Origin: Dryococelus australis
Taxonomy: Eukaryota; Arthropoda; Insecta; Phasmatodea; Phasmatidae
Direction: 5' to 3'
Assembly (NCBI GenBank): GCA_029891345.1
Contig: CM057005.1
Coordinates: 64,923,760-64,987,759 of the forward strand
DNA length: 64,000 nt
The notes under the pieces are model-generated. The model had not been told where the DNA came from and searched no databases. It was given only the letters and a program-made list of their open reading frames with translations. Made by a program: the position numbers and the translations under genes. Below, in pieces: positions 33,780-45,304 of the stretch. Position 1 is the first letter of the stretch. Every line of letters begins with the position of its first letter.

Positions 33780-34062
33780 ACTTGTTAAGATTGAAGTGAA
33801 GAGCCCCAATCACCTGGGTGTTCCTGGCGTAAGGATAGCTGGTTTTTTTTTTTTTTTCCCCGCCCCGGAAGGGCGTGTCGCTGTAACAAGACCAGACACC
33901 TCAGTTCCCACAACTCGTTAAGCGGAGGTGCAAAACTAGATGCAACCCGACAAACTTGGAGTCTAATTACCGAGTCGGCGGGGGGGCTGCCGTGTCTATG
34001 TTTTAGCTCGGCTCCGGGCACATGTTTATAGCTGTGAACCACCATTGCCTATCTTAACAAGT
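33780..34062. repeat. Short element-like segment bounded by ACTTGTTAAGAT inverted copies
   Basis: A perfect 12-bp match, ACTTGTTAAGAT at 33,780-33,791 and its reverse complement at 34,051-34,062, bounds a GC-richer 283-bp segment containing a T run and a G run. No clear target duplication. It could be a small MITE or coincidence. Confidence 0.35.
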
Positions 34063-34174
34063 TTACGTGCAGCTGTTATTGGCGAGGGAGTGAAGCTCCC
34101 CACCTGTCTCCCGACTGGCGTGTTGTTGTGTCGTGTTGTCTGTACAACATGTTGTGTTGTTTGCTAGTGGCTAA
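34063..34174. other. Spacer before a MITE
   Basis: Short segment with a GTTGTGTYGTGTTG-type low-complexity stretch. No gene. Confidence 0.35.
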
Positions 34175-34592
34175 AGGCTGTTCACGGTAAAGGGAGCGCT
34201 TTGGAAATGAACCTTAGAAAAAAGTCACTGCTCGTGCGTGGCATGCATTTTAAAGGACTCACCGAGTGACATAAGCTCGGTTAATTTGGCAGCGATGGAG
34301 GGAAAGTAATTCCATTTTTTAACGTCGAAGAAAAAACGCTACGTAAAAAATTCTAGTAATTTAATTATTTATTTTTATTTATGTTTTATTAATGCGCGAA
34401 AGTGTAAGAATGAGCAGATTTGCCAAATATTTACTTTTCTAATTATTTCACAGGTTCACTTGACCGACGTATGAATAAAGCGATGAGACCATTGACAAAG
34501 TTAATTTTACACAAGGCGGAAGAACACACAACGTGCACACAGTTACATCTTAAGCAGGGCTTCCAAAAGTGCTCATTTTACCGCGAACAGCC
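34175..34592 (+). mobile_element. MITE family A, full-length copy with perfect TAA duplication
   Basis: A 418-bp element from AGGCTGTTCACGGTAAAGGG to CATTTTACCGCGAACAGCC, with TAA directly on both sides (34,172-34,174 and 34,593-34,595). It is the reference copy for the family. The TWA-like duplication and the GGC...GCC ends point to PIF/Harbinger-type mobilisation. Non-coding: the 86-residue frame inside it is accidental. Confidence 0.9.
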
Positions 34593-37090
34593 TAACTCGC
34601 GTGTAGTGTCTCGGCGAGTCCCTACCCTACAACCCGAGTCGCTGCCCATTGACAACTCTACCAGGGACATTAGTCCTTGACGGCACTGAAAAGTCAGGGT
34701 CCCGCCTCGCTCTCATTCACCGGTAAACTTTTCTGGCTCCCTATGTACCGCGACGCTAGCCCGGGGCTAATTTTGGCTCAACCAGTGTAGTTGGTATGTT
34801 TGTATTTCTATTTCTGCGAGGACACCTGCTTTTATCGCTCGACTTAATGTAGTGCGGGGTGAAAACTTCCATTAATCTACGTCTTTTTTTTTGCTACGGG
34901 ATTCAAGCGTTACGTGGGTCAAATATGAAATAATTTCACGCTGTGGCATGCCTTATCACATATGCTCATATTAATTCAAGGAAGTGAAACATCTGAACGT
35001 CGGAACACGGTCGCGACATGGCAACACTGTGCGTCATATACTTTGCAGTGCAATGGAAGAATCAGACGTTCTAAAGAAGCTGTTGCCTAAAATCATTTCC
35101 TTAAATCTGTTTAAGTGTCAAAAATATTTTATCTATTTATAACTTGTGCCATATTTTAGTGGTATGGCATCAAATACTGGTCCAACATAAGTGAAAAAAA
35201 TGCGGAAATTACTTTTGAAAATTAAAATAACCGGAATTAGGAAAACTTTCAATCTTATATCTTCAGCCAAATAAGTTTAAAAATAGTACCTAAGTAAAAT
35301 ATTTCGTTCTCTGATAGTTGTCAATATCATAGTAACAAATATTTATTGAAAATTTCTAACGTGACTTGACTATATATTGACTTTCAGGAATTAAAATAAA
35401 CTTTTTTAAATTTGATGGAGGTAAAACTCCATGGTAAACGAAACAAATGTCACACTTCAAAGAAATTTTTTCATGATATTCTTATGAATAGAAAAGAATT
35501 AGCTAAGTTAAGCGATAGTGTTTCACTACATTCTTTCAATTAGATTAAAGTACGATTGCCAGAAAAATGAAGCATGCTTATCAAATTGTTTTGGTATTTT
35601 GATGTAATTAATTTCCTCAAAACCCTTAAAGATGTGGCACTTGAAGGTCTTCAAAATAATTTACAATATCTCAATAAGTTGGATAAGGGTCGCCATTTTC
35701 CTCCGAGAGTAATGACTTGAAACGAATCTTGTGATTCATTGATTAGTGAGTGAGTGAGTGAAGAGATATAGAATATAATATAGCAACGCGTGATGAAAGT
35801 GTGTGTGTTTTCCCGGCGAGGAATCACTCTCCTATAAAGTTTTCAACAGCAGCGTGATTTTTTAAATATTCTTCCACGGTGTCTCCGCCTAGCCATTACG
35901 TCTGGTGGATGTTGGGATGTTTCTGAATAACATTTTCTCCACGCGCAAAGTAGGAGGAAGCAGTGGAAGTTTCGACTCTGGTCCACGTCTTGTGAAGTAG
36001 AAATTTGCAGGGAAAATATACCGGGGCAGTTCATTTGCATCGTAAGCGGCAAACAATCAAACTTTATAAGTAAGTTTGTTATTGCTACAGGCGAACTACA
36101 GATACGTCTATTGCATAATAAACTCACTTGTAGTGGAATAAGTCTTCATTCTGCGTTATTTTATAACGTTGTTGAATACTTCAGTGTTATCTTAAACATT
36201 GCGGTTCTCGTTCTCAAATTAAAACTAATTTACATTATGCATAACATTTACCTTTTAATTTTATTTGTGGAAATTAAGAACTGTTGAAACTTGTTGATGT
36301 AACTGGTCTCTAACATAAATAAATATTATTAAAATCTTACCGTAAAACTAAGGATGGTTAAGTGAATAAATTCGGTGTTTTATGAGATTATGTTGCTTAT
36401 TTTGTGACCTTTCGTGTGTCTTCTGTAGGTACCGACATCAGATTGCGAAAATGTTACCACCCGTTACAAAGGGAGGAGGGAGAGGAGAAAGGTACTTTGG
36501 GGTTTCCATATACTCTCTGTCTTGTATAACTTAGCAAGATCATGGCAGTCGGTGAGTGGCAACCTGACGTATACGATACAGGCAACGTGCCATTTACAAA
36601 ATCCTGTATCAGCTGATGCACGAATGAACAAAAATTAATGTTAAGTTGGCTATTATGAGTGAACTGCCGGCGCACATGAGACAAGCAGAAAATACGCGGA
36701 TAAGAAAGAGTTCCTAGATTAATAAATACGTTTATTTTTACGTGGTGACAAACTAGCGGTTGTTAGTGTTACAAACCAAACTTCCTGCTAACGTAGTAAT
36801 GTGTAGGTGTTCAAAATGAAATGCATATTGAATGATCCGCATCCAAATGAAACGCAACTTAAAATCTTGAGAGTTCTTTTCACGTCGTCGTATGCCCTCT
36901 CTCCAGCCATTGTCTTCCATACGTGCTTGATATTAATTCCAAAAACCTAGAGAAATATCGCAGGGTAAAGTTGAATTATTTTCAAATAATTTGACGAAAT
37001 ACATTTCAAACTCGTGTCGTTTCGAGCCAGTAATAGGAGAAAAGTCAACTTTTAAAAAGACGAGATCAAGACAGGCCAATGTTCTGCTAA
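34593..37090. other. Unassigned DNA
   Basis: About 2.5 kb with no supported gene. A (GTGA)n-like run GTGAGTGAGTGAGTGAAG sits at about 35,745. Minus-strand frames at 35,843-36,127 and 36,454-36,684 lack recognisable domains. Confidence 0.4.
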
Positions 37091-37508
37091 GGGCTGTTCA
37101 CGATAAAGGGAGCACTTTGAAATGAACCTTAGGGAAATGTCACTCCCTCTGCCTGCATATATTTTAGCGGGTGCACTGCGTGACATTTGCCCAGTAAAGT
37201 TGGTATTGATGGCTGAAAATTAGTTCCATATTTTAACGTCGAATAAAAAGTTTTAGGTAGCCATTTGTGATGACTAAATTATTTCTTTCGCTTTCCGTCT
37301 TTTTTTTTAATGCACCGAAGTGTAAAAATAAGCATGTTTGAGAAGTCTTTGCTTTCTTAAAAATTTCACAGTTTCACTTGACCTACGCATGAAAAGTGAT
37401 GAGGCCCATAGCAACGTTAATTTTAGTAAAGGCGGAGGAATATACAATTTGCATACTAGTAGATTATAAGCAGTGTTTTCAAAAGTGCTCATTTTACCGT
37501 GAACAGCT
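37091..37508 (+). mobile_element. MITE family A, full-length copy
   Basis: From GGGCTGTTCACGATAAAGGG to CATTTTACCGTGAACAGCT, 418 bp, with TAA on the left and TAT after the right end. Internal blocks match 34,175-34,592 throughout. The minus-strand frame in it is accidental. Confidence 0.85.
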
Positions 37509-38039
37509 TATACCTGTTAAGTAACGTGCTCTACTCAGAACGCGCTCTGCGCCATCTGTCAGCTGTCTCCTGAAGCAATACCAGTCCTAAAAAAAAAAAA
37601 ACAACTTTCTTGTGTAAAATAACAAATTTGCGAACAGTTACCAATAGTTTTCTTTTTCCGCGAGCTATGCGTCCTCATTTTCGGAAATTCGCCGGTGCAT
37701 CCACCAATTTACACCGGACGTTCGGGAACTAATGTTTCGGTCGAGTTTGGTTGAACCGATGTATCCACTGGTTCAACCGGCATGAAAAGTCGGTATATCT
37801 GGTGGATGAGCACCGGAACGTCAGCTGATGAATTTTCGAACACAACCTCGCAGACACATATGTAAATAAATAAAGCACGTGTGAACTGTAAAGTCAAAGA
37901 AAGGCAAATGGCCACATTTTTATGCAGCGGAAAACTTTTGTGCCTTTAAATGCGTACAAACATCGCAGAATGAGGTTAAACGTAATTGGAATCAAATAAA
38001 ATGCATATGTATTAGAAAATACGTCACCACGGTGTTTAA
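37509..38039. other. Unassigned DNA
   Basis: No gene recognised. It contains a pair of short inverted blocks near 37,730-37,800 (TTCGGTCGAGTTTGGTTGAACC and GGTTCAACCGGCATG) forming a GGTTGAACC/GGTTCAACC palindromic arrangement. Confidence 0.35.
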
Positions 38040-38275
38040 TATGGATTTCCTGTATTAAAAAGTAATTTTGTATGTATTGGTAATGCCTAGTAGGAAATAG
38101 TTCTCATGCATCAAATTCTATGAAACAGTGTGTCCACGAATGCGGTGCGTTGTCCCTTTGGCATAATTCTCTAGACTTGGTTAAGGTTCGTTCGCGCGAG
38201 GCGGAGGAATATCCTGAAAGTAGAACTTTAGCAGGGCTTCAGAAAAGTTTGAAGTTACCGTGAACAGACTATGCA
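38040..38275 (-). mobile_element. MITE family C, truncated copy
   Basis: The reverse of the first roughly 230 bp of the element at 39,259-39,684. Shared blocks are CACGAATGCGGTGCGTTGTCCC, GGCGGAGGAATATCCTG and GCAGGGCTTCAG, ending GTTACCGTGAACAGAC. It directly abuts the family A copy starting at 38,276, so the two inverted ends sit back to back. Confidence 0.75.
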
Positions 38276-38690
38276 ACGCTGTTCACGGTAAACTGAGCAC
38301 TTTTAAAAGCCCTGCTTAAGATGTACTTGTAAGAACATTGTGTATTATTGCGTCATATGTAAAATTAACATTGCTATGGGCCTCGTCACTTTATGCGTCG
38401 GTCAGGTGAAACTGTTAAATTATTATTAAAGTAAACATTTTACAATTATGGTAATTTTTACACTTCGATGGATTAAAAAATACAGAAAGCGAAAAGAATA
38501 ATTTAAGTTGTCACAAATTGTTGTTTGACACATTTTATTCAACTTTAAGATATGGAACTACTTTCCATCCATCGTTATCAAATTTTATTAGCGCGTGCCA
38601 CAAAGTGCGTCCGTTAAAATATACGCAGGAATGAGCAGTGACTTTTTTCCAAGGTTGATTTCAAAAATGCTCACTTTATCGTGAACGGCC
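38276..38690 (-). mobile_element. MITE family A, full-length copy, opposite orientation
   Basis: Begins ACGCTGTTCACGGTAAACTG and ends GCTCACTTTATCGTGAACGGCC. The interior matches the reverse of the 34,175 copy and the forward orientation of 61,161-61,571. No matching 3-bp duplication is seen because its left end abuts another MITE. Confidence 0.85.
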
Positions 38691-38830
38691 ATTATCATTG
38701 CTGCAGTGTCATGAAAGCGTGCAATATCCTCAACCTCTGGGGAGAAAAAAAAAACTGACTCTAGAACAGATTTGAAGTGAGAGAGATTTGGAGAGAGCGC
38801 GATCTCGGGACGCTGTCCATCGCCAAGCTG
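38691..38830. other. GC-rich spacer before minisatellite
   Basis: Short GC-richer DNA. No gene. Confidence 0.35.
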
Positions 38831-38950
38831 GACGAGGGAGATCTTTCGTCCACCGGCGACGTCGCCAAACGACGAGGGAGATCTTTCGTCCACCGGCGAC
38901 GTCGCCAAACGACGAGGGAGATCTTTCGTCCACCGGCGACGTCGCCAAAC
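38831..38950. repeat. Minisatellite: three exact 40-bp units
   Basis: Units 38,831-38,870, 38,871-38,910 and 38,911-38,950 are identical. Each starts GACGAGGGAGATCTTTCGTC and includes CACCGGCGACGTCGCC, itself partly palindromic (GGCGACGTCGCC). Because 40 is not a multiple of three, the open frames running through it on both strands shift register from unit to unit and are not genes. Confidence 0.95.
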
Positions 38951-39258
38951 GACCAGCTGTACCCGGTAACGCGACGCTCTCCATTAGGACCGCCTGCCTC
39001 CGATGATGAGAGGGGAATGGCGCCGAAGACAGGGCGCCACGCGAGACAATAATGGAGAGGTGTCGGGATCGGCGCCCAATTATTCTCCCTAGGTTCCATT
39101 CACCGACCTCGTGACGCCCCGGAGCTTGCAAGCACGTGTCTCCGTCACCTGCCGCGTTAACAAGCCCGCCTGATTAGTAGGCGCGGGGCAGCCGGACTGT
39201 CTGGGGGGAGGAGAGGGGGGGAATAAGTACCGCCCACGATCAAAGTAGTCATCACTAT
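38951..39258. other. GC-rich unassigned DNA
   Basis: The CpG-rich continuation of the minisatellite region. No gene motif. The overlapping minus-strand frames here are composition effects. Confidence 0.4.
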
Positions 39259-39684
39259 AGTTGATTCACGGTATCTTCGGCCTTTTCTGAAGCCCTGCTG
39301 AAGTTCTACTTCCAGGATATTCCTCCGCCTCGTGCAAACTACGCTTAACTAAGAATAGATGATTACACCAGAGGGACAACGCACCGGATTCGTGCGCACT
39401 CAGTTGTAACAGTATTTTGTATAAGAACTATTTCTTACTAAGCGCTACCAACACACATGTTTTCTCACAGTTTTTATTCAAATTATTTTTTAATGAAGCA
39501 ATATAATTTGTAGATAAAATATGAATATCATTTCACTTTAACATAAAAACAAAGTAACTTTTGTGTTAACAGAAGTATAAAACGCTTGTGATACATGGCG
39601 TATGTTGGAAACAACCAAGCACGTCATACATAGGGAAATTTTTCAAAAGTTTGATTTAAAAAGGCCGAGGAAACCGTGAATTAA
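39259..39684 (+). mobile_element. MITE family C, full-length copy
   Basis: Inverted ends: GTTGATTCACGGTATCTTCG on the left, and GTTAATTCACGGTTTCCTCG read from the right end inwards. Both run on into GGCCTTTT. The interior has the blocks GAAGCCCTGCTGAAGTTCTACTT and GATATTCCTCCGCCTCG. Fragments occur at 215-425 and 38,040-38,275. The end block CTGTTCACGGTAA (in the 38,040 copy) and the AGCCCTGCT block are shared with family A, so the two families are related. Confidence 0.75.
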
Positions 39685-39833
39685 CAATAATCGCCGTTCC
39701 GTACGACACCCAGTACACCTCCCCGCTTTCCTCTACCTTCTCCTCACATCCCTTACGATAACTTGAGATAATTGGAAAAGGTCATGCGTTTCCTTGCCTC
39801 TCCAGACTCTCAGACTGAATCATTAATTAATCT
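39685..39833. other. Spacer
   Basis: Short segment between MITE C and a MITE A fragment. No feature. Confidence 0.35.
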
Positions 39834-39880
39834 TAAAGTGATCACTTTTGAAATCAACCTTAGAAAAGAGTCACTGTCCT
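39834..39880 (+). repeat. Fragment of MITE family A interrupted by another copy
   Basis: AAAGTGATCACTTTTGAAATCAACCTTAGAAAAGAGTCACTG is the left inner part of family A without its outermost 14 bp. It stops where the next family A copy begins (39,884). Confidence 0.7.
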
Positions 39881-39883
39881 TAA

Positions 39884-40307
39884 AGGCTGTTTACGATAAA
39901 GTGAGCTCTTATAAATGACCCTTAGTAAAATGTCACTTCCCCTGGATACGTATATTTTAATAGATGCAGTGAGCGACATTTGCCCAGTAAAGTTGGTAAC
40001 GATGAATCGAAAATAGTTTCATATCTTAGTCGAATAAAAATTGTTAGGTAACCATTTGTGATAACTTAAATTATTACTTTCTCTTTCTGTTTCTTTCCAA
40101 TTGCATTGACGTGTTCAAATGAGCATATTTGTTATTTGTATAGTATTTACTTTCCTAATAATTTCAAGTTTTACTTGACCGATGCATGTATAAAGTTATG
40201 AGACCGATGGCAACGGTAATTTTACATAAGGTGGAAGAATACACAACATGCATTCAAGTAGATCTTTAGCAGGGCTTTCAAAAGCGCTCATTTTACCGTG
40301 AACAGCC
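39884..40307 (+). mobile_element. MITE family A, full-length copy
   Basis: From AGGCTGTTTACGATAAAGTG to CATTTTACCGTGAACAGCC. Left flank TAA, right flank TAT. The interior agrees with 34,175-34,592. It lies directly next to a broken older family A fragment, suggesting insertion into or beside it. Confidence 0.85.
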
Positions 40308-41219
40308 TATATTAGTTTACGTTTTGAGTGCTCTCGAACCGCGACAATGTCTTGGCAGGGGAACACTAGACATTCGTGATTAGGAAAGGAGTCTTCCCGG
40401 GCCTTTATTAAGGAACCCTCCCATTCGTTTGGAGTGATTTCGGAGTGTTTTGTCGCTGCAGCATTTCTCTCGGAACAATATGAACAAGTGGAATATTACT
40501 ACAGATACTTTACACTCATTATACATATTGGAAAACTCTATTAGCGAACGTTTTGGCATTTTCATGTCAGAATGCAGCTTTCTTTTCATTATTTTCTTAT
40601 ATTTCAGAAAGACAAAACAAATTCGCATAATATTGGTACCACACGATTACAAATTGCTTTGGCTACACTCACTGACATAAAAAATTTTGCGTCCTACAAA
40701 ACTTATTATAGAATCGTAAGAACGGCTAAACACGCACATAGATGGATAATATGCAGATTATTAAGGTTTCGTGCCATTGTTTAAGTTGCAGGAGGGCCCT
40801 GGCATCGCCCTTGTGTGGCGTATATAAACAATCCTCGAACAAAACGACGCATGTGATGTGATACGCAAGATACTTGTTAGGCGTGATTTGTGCGTGATGT
40901 GCACGCCCAGTACTCGTACGAGACAGGCCTTACGAACAACGAGCTGTGTTCTGGAGGAGGTTGATAATAGAGCTTTTGAAATGCAGGGCGGATGGCATTC
41001 CGAATTGGCCATCATTTGGGATATGACACACGAAAGAACCTATACATGGCAGACCGTTTCCGGATAACCAAAAAGAATGGAGGACCGTTCATCCGCAGAA
41101 TAGATGAGCACAGAGGCGAAATGGCATGGCCGTTCTCTGGATATGGGTGTACCCATTCTCTGATTGGCCATGCGAGGTTCTGGGAGTGGTCGTTGTGTCT
41201 GTTTGGATAATGCATTCTA
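40308..41219. other. Unassigned DNA
   Basis: No gene supported. Overlapping open frames on both strands (40,380-41,215) have no domain signature. Confidence 0.4.
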
Positions 41220-41224
41220 CTAAA

Positions 41225-41480
41225 GTTCTATTTCCTGGGCCAGAGGTCTCTCACCTAGGAACCAGGTTCGATTCCCGGCGGGGTCGCTCCCGGATTTTCG
41301 CATGTGGGAATCATACCGGACCATGCCGCTGGTAGGTGAGTTTTCTCGTTCTCCCGTTTCCCCCGCCCCTTAGTTCCTGCGCTGCTCCATGCTCACTTCG
41401 CTTCACCCTCATCGGCTCTAAAGACCTCGCTGTTAAGAGCCGCCCATGTCTCTTCATCCACTCGCTCCTGGGATAGAACA
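41225..41480 (+). repeat. tRNA-derived SINE with conserved core hairpin
   Basis: The head has a B-box, GGTTCGATTCCC (41,265-41,276), preceded by a degenerate A-box region (GGGCCAGAGGTCTCTCACC). The body continues TGTGGGAATCATACCGG and reaches a core block at 41,413-41,442: CGGCTCT and AGAGCCG pair around a 16-nt loop containing ACCTCG. It is followed by GTCTCTT. The core recurs at 63,425-63,454, and a decayed piece of the body is at 56,028-56,115. Not a tRNA gene. Confidence 0.7.
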
Positions 41481-43717
41481 GGTTGCACAATTATGGCGTT
41501 AGTGGTTTATATAAACTTCTAAAATATTTGCGAGATGGTTATAAGCTCCAGAAAGAAATGCACTGGGAAGATGTAAACATGTATTTCGTGTGCATGGGAA
41601 TAAATCGCATGTAATAAACTTTCATCTACTTCGAAAATTAAAATGTATTTCGTGATGTAGGCCTACTAAATATTGCTAACTTAATGGTAAACATTCTACC
41701 TTTCATACAAGCATTTTTACACCTCTGAGAAAAATAGATAATAAACTGCGGCAATATAAAACTGTCTAGATATTAAAGCAATATTCTAATCACAGCCTGA
41801 CATTATTACTCTCGTTCTCATAAGCGGGAGAAAACTATAAATGCGGCGCAATAACTGAAAACGTGAGCAGACAACATCGCGAGATTAAAAACAAACCCAT
41901 GAAAAGCACAGATAACACAACATCGTGCCTTTTTTGATAGGCCAGCGTGATCACGTGGTGCAGAGTCACGTGCCACGAATAACGCAAAAGCCGGACAAAG
42001 CTTTTCCAACGCGTGAACGTTACGTGAAATGATCGTGCTATGTCTCGTTGAAACACATTAGTCAGGGTATAGCCGTCTTACGTGAACGTGTTACTCGTTA
42101 AGTGGAACGTGAAGCCATCGTAATCCCGGCATTACGCTTGGCGGTGGGACGCCAAGAAGTAGTTGTCCGTGGGTGTTTCAGGGACGGGTTTGTGAAGTGA
42201 AAGTGGAAGGAACTTCTTTTTGTACACTCTCACTCGTTTATAAAAGACACTGTCCTTAGTAGTAGGCTTGTGTTCCTTCGGGGACAACTGCATCGTGCAT
42301 CGGATCTCGGATATGACCGCCATGACGTCACAGGCGCGGTCTCGTTCATCCCCCCTCCCCACTCACATCACCAATCCCATGGTTGGCCATTCCAGAGACC
42401 CGTAACCCTTGAAATTATTTTAATGAAAATATTCTTTAACGAATTAAAAAAATATTCTTCAATATATTGACCAGCCACATTGAATTTTTAATAACTGCAT
42501 CGGTTTAGAGTGTCGCTGCAGATCATAGTTCCATTTTTCTACTTTTTGAGTAAAGTTGCCTGATATTCCCTCCTCTCTCTCGAAAACCCGTAACAAAAAA
42601 AAAATATATTTTAATTTTTTTTTAAATGTGTAGAAATTGAATAATTTCGGTTTGCTACCTTGGATTTCTAAAAGTTCCAATCGCACGCGACACGAGAATT
42701 TCCTCGGCGAACGGAGGTTGCTTCAAGGCCAAAGCGATGCTTTGCCTAGGGAGGCAGCAGTGGATTTTAAACTGACCTGGGCTATTTCACCTCTCCCCTC
42801 TAACCCGTGTCTGCTATTTTCGCTCAGACACTGACTTGCTCAGAGAGGAAGCTTCCTCCTATTTTTTCGAAACGGAAGAGATTGGCATATTCCCAGCAAA
42901 ATATAATTTCAAACTCCCGCCGATAAAACTTTATTTTCCTCGTCACTAAGAAATGCGTTCCAAATGTTTTTAACACACAATAAATTCAATAAAAATATGA
43001 ACCGTTTTCAAACAAACTTTTTTCCCTTGTTTTCCAGCAAACTCTATACCGTTTTCCATCAATTTTTAACTAATAAATTATTAATTTTCTTACAAACAAG
43101 CTACGAGACATATTTTTTAAAGTAATTACAATCACGCATCTTTATTCAAGTTTGAACTATTATGATGCAAAACACAACATGTGCATACATATTCAATCTG
43201 TTTTTAAATAATTGTGCGTATTTTTATGTATGGTTTTTCCACTTCTGAATTTATACCATGAAATACGTATATATTTTAACTTGTTTTCCCTAGAAAATAA
43301 CATTTCCGACGCGATATTACTGAAATAAGACGTATCCAGCTAGCAAAGACTGCTATCGGAACTTAAACTGTCAAATATCAGGATACTTCAACTGATTTTC
43401 CCAAAAGGGTACATTTAACTTAAATTTAAAGCAAAATGGCAGCCATTTTGAATTTGTTTTACTATATAAGGAAGAATAAATTAATTTTTAAGAAGTGTTC
43501 TGATTTTCGTATAAAGTATGCCTGTATAAAGTATGACTATGTTTTACCGCCACCAGACATCTGCCGGTTGATTCTTCAACTGCAACAGTTGTAATCTTGG
43601 TGGTGTGATGGAAAAATATTTTTATTTTGAAAGTTTGTTCTACTCTCCCAGTTGTATGGCAGCGGGGATACATTGCGTTGCGACACCAAGGGCTCTTTCT
43701 ACCTGACCCTGAAAAGG
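41481..43717. other. Unassigned DNA with a double E-box
   Basis: No gene recognised over about 2.2 kb. Two perfect CACGTG sites lie 9 bp apart (41,952-41,957 and 41,967-41,972), a spacing at which bHLH dimers could sit together. Without a gene beside it the significance is unclear. Confidence 0.35.
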
Positions 43718-43724
43718 TATTCGT

Positions 43725-43905
43725 GTGAATAGACTCTCCATTTTGTTAAATTCCCTGGAGTTCTTGACTAAGAGCCCAGTAAAGTTTTCTCGAGATATCC
43801 AAGTCTGTTTCTTCCTTCCATTTCAAAATTAATTCATTCATTCCAACGTGATCGAGTCCATCCATAATTTTTGTAAGTTCTCTTAGCTCTTCAGAGGGTG
43901 GTTTT
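43725..43905 (-). other. Possible exon or gene remnant of unknown kind
   Basis: The minus strand reads KPPSEELRELTKIMDGLDHV then GMNELILKWKEETDLDISRK and LYWALSQELQGI up to a stop. That is 52 residues with helix-like, charged composition unlike the surrounding low-complexity DNA. It may belong with the minus-strand coding-like blocks at 44,938-45,190 and 45,305-45,763. I do not recognise a family. Confidence 0.3.
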
Positions 43906-44937
43906 TTGTATTACGTTTTAATTGAAATGTTAGTTTTTAATGTGTAATATTTTTTTCTCCCTCATCAACTTGTATTTTTTTTTACTTCCTTGAAAAAGTG
44001 AGCAAATAAACAAATAAGCTGTTACCTGGCTTTGAATTCAAGCGACACTGATACTCACCAATTCTTTTATTGATTACCAAGATTTTTTTATATTTTGATT
44101 AAGTAATAAACAATATATTAGATAATAATACAAGAAATTTTTTTCAAGCTAATAAATAACAAGTCACTGCATTTAATCTTTAAATATAAAAATGTTTATT
44201 TAATTTTTTTTTCTTCAAAAATATTCATAAAACAGCTTAGTTAACATTCGTAAAACAAAAATTCTTTACATATTCACACCAAACATGTTAATATCGTAAA
44301 ACTTTAAATATGTTATGACTGAAAATCATTAAACATATTTAACATTACATGTGAAAGCCATACAAACTTTTTAACCAAAAACACCATCTTACGTCGTAAA
44401 ACTGCAAAAATTATCACAACAGAGTATATTAAGACTGAAAATCATTAATGATTTCATGATTGAAATCGTAAAGTTTATTAAGAATTTCCAACATTTTATG
44501 TCATAAATCATTCAATTTTTCATAAAATCGTTAAACATTTAAATGAATGTCGTTAAACTTTTAACAAAATAGTTAAGACTTGAAAAAAAATTTTACCAAA
44601 TTGAATAATAGGTCTTTGAAATCGTAAAATAAAAAGTTTTACAATTTTAAAGGCTTAACAGATTGAATGATAGTCTTTGAAATTGTAAAACAAGTCTCTA
44701 CAATCGGTAAATTTCATTCTTTCAGTCATTAAAACTTCTGAGTCTATTACAAGTGAAAATCATTAAAATCATTAAAAAAAAAAATTACACATCATATTAC
44801 GTCTGAAAACTATAACACCATATGATATCTGAACATGCTTACAATTGCAAAACTGGAAAAAAAAATAAATTATAGTGCACCAGAAAGTAAAACTGTAAGT
44901 GTGAAATATATTTTTTCATTAACATCTTTGTTTAGAG
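43906..44937. repeat. AT-rich degenerate repeat region
   Basis: Low-complexity DNA rich in AATCGTAAAA and GAAAATCATTAAA variants. The clearest tandem pair is RATTGAATRATAGKTCTTTG at about 44,599 and 44,658, a 59-bp period. No coding sense visible. Confidence 0.55.
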
Positions 44938-45190
44938 CTAAGAGAGAAGCTGAATTTGCGGTGGTGGTAGTGGTGGTGATATTGGTGATGTTACAGGAGT
45001 ATAAATAATTTCCTGTGGTGAAGGTATGAAAGGAGGAGGAGGTGGGGAAATTAATTTTCGCTGTGGTGATTCAGGAGACGGCAAACTTGACTCGGGAGAA
45101 AACACAAAATTGAACTCTAAGAACTCTTGTAAATCTTGGTATAACTGGTTTTTTTGACATATCTTCCTGCATATTATTTGAGGTTAAATT
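44938..45190 (-). other. Proline-rich minus-strand open segment of unknown kind
   Basis: The minus strand reads YQDLQEFLEFNFVFSPESSL, PSPESPQRKLISPPPPPFIP and SPQEIIYTPVTSPISPPLPP, then a stop at 44,938-44,940. The segment is preceded upstream by possible splice acceptors. A proline-rich tail of this kind looks like real coding sequence rather than chance, but no family is recognised and no start codon is evident. Confidence 0.35.
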
Positions 45191-45304
45191 TAGTGGATTG
45201 CTGCAGGACTACATTACAGGTTTTCATATACATGCCTCACCTGACTTGATAAGTAATGTTAAATCTAGAGGTTCCAATATCGACGTAGACGTAAATCCCG
45301 ACAT

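Noticed and set aside
34420..34680. 86-codon plus-strand frame
   Set aside because: It lies mainly inside a full-length non-coding MITE and crosses its end and target duplication.
38730..39131. Several overlapping frames of 72-133 codons on both strands
   Set aside because: They run through a 40-bp minisatellite whose unit is not a multiple of three and are composition artefacts.
40380..41215. Overlapping short frames on both strands as a possible host gene
   Set aside because: None has a domain or consistent codon pattern, and the frames contradict each other on opposite strands.
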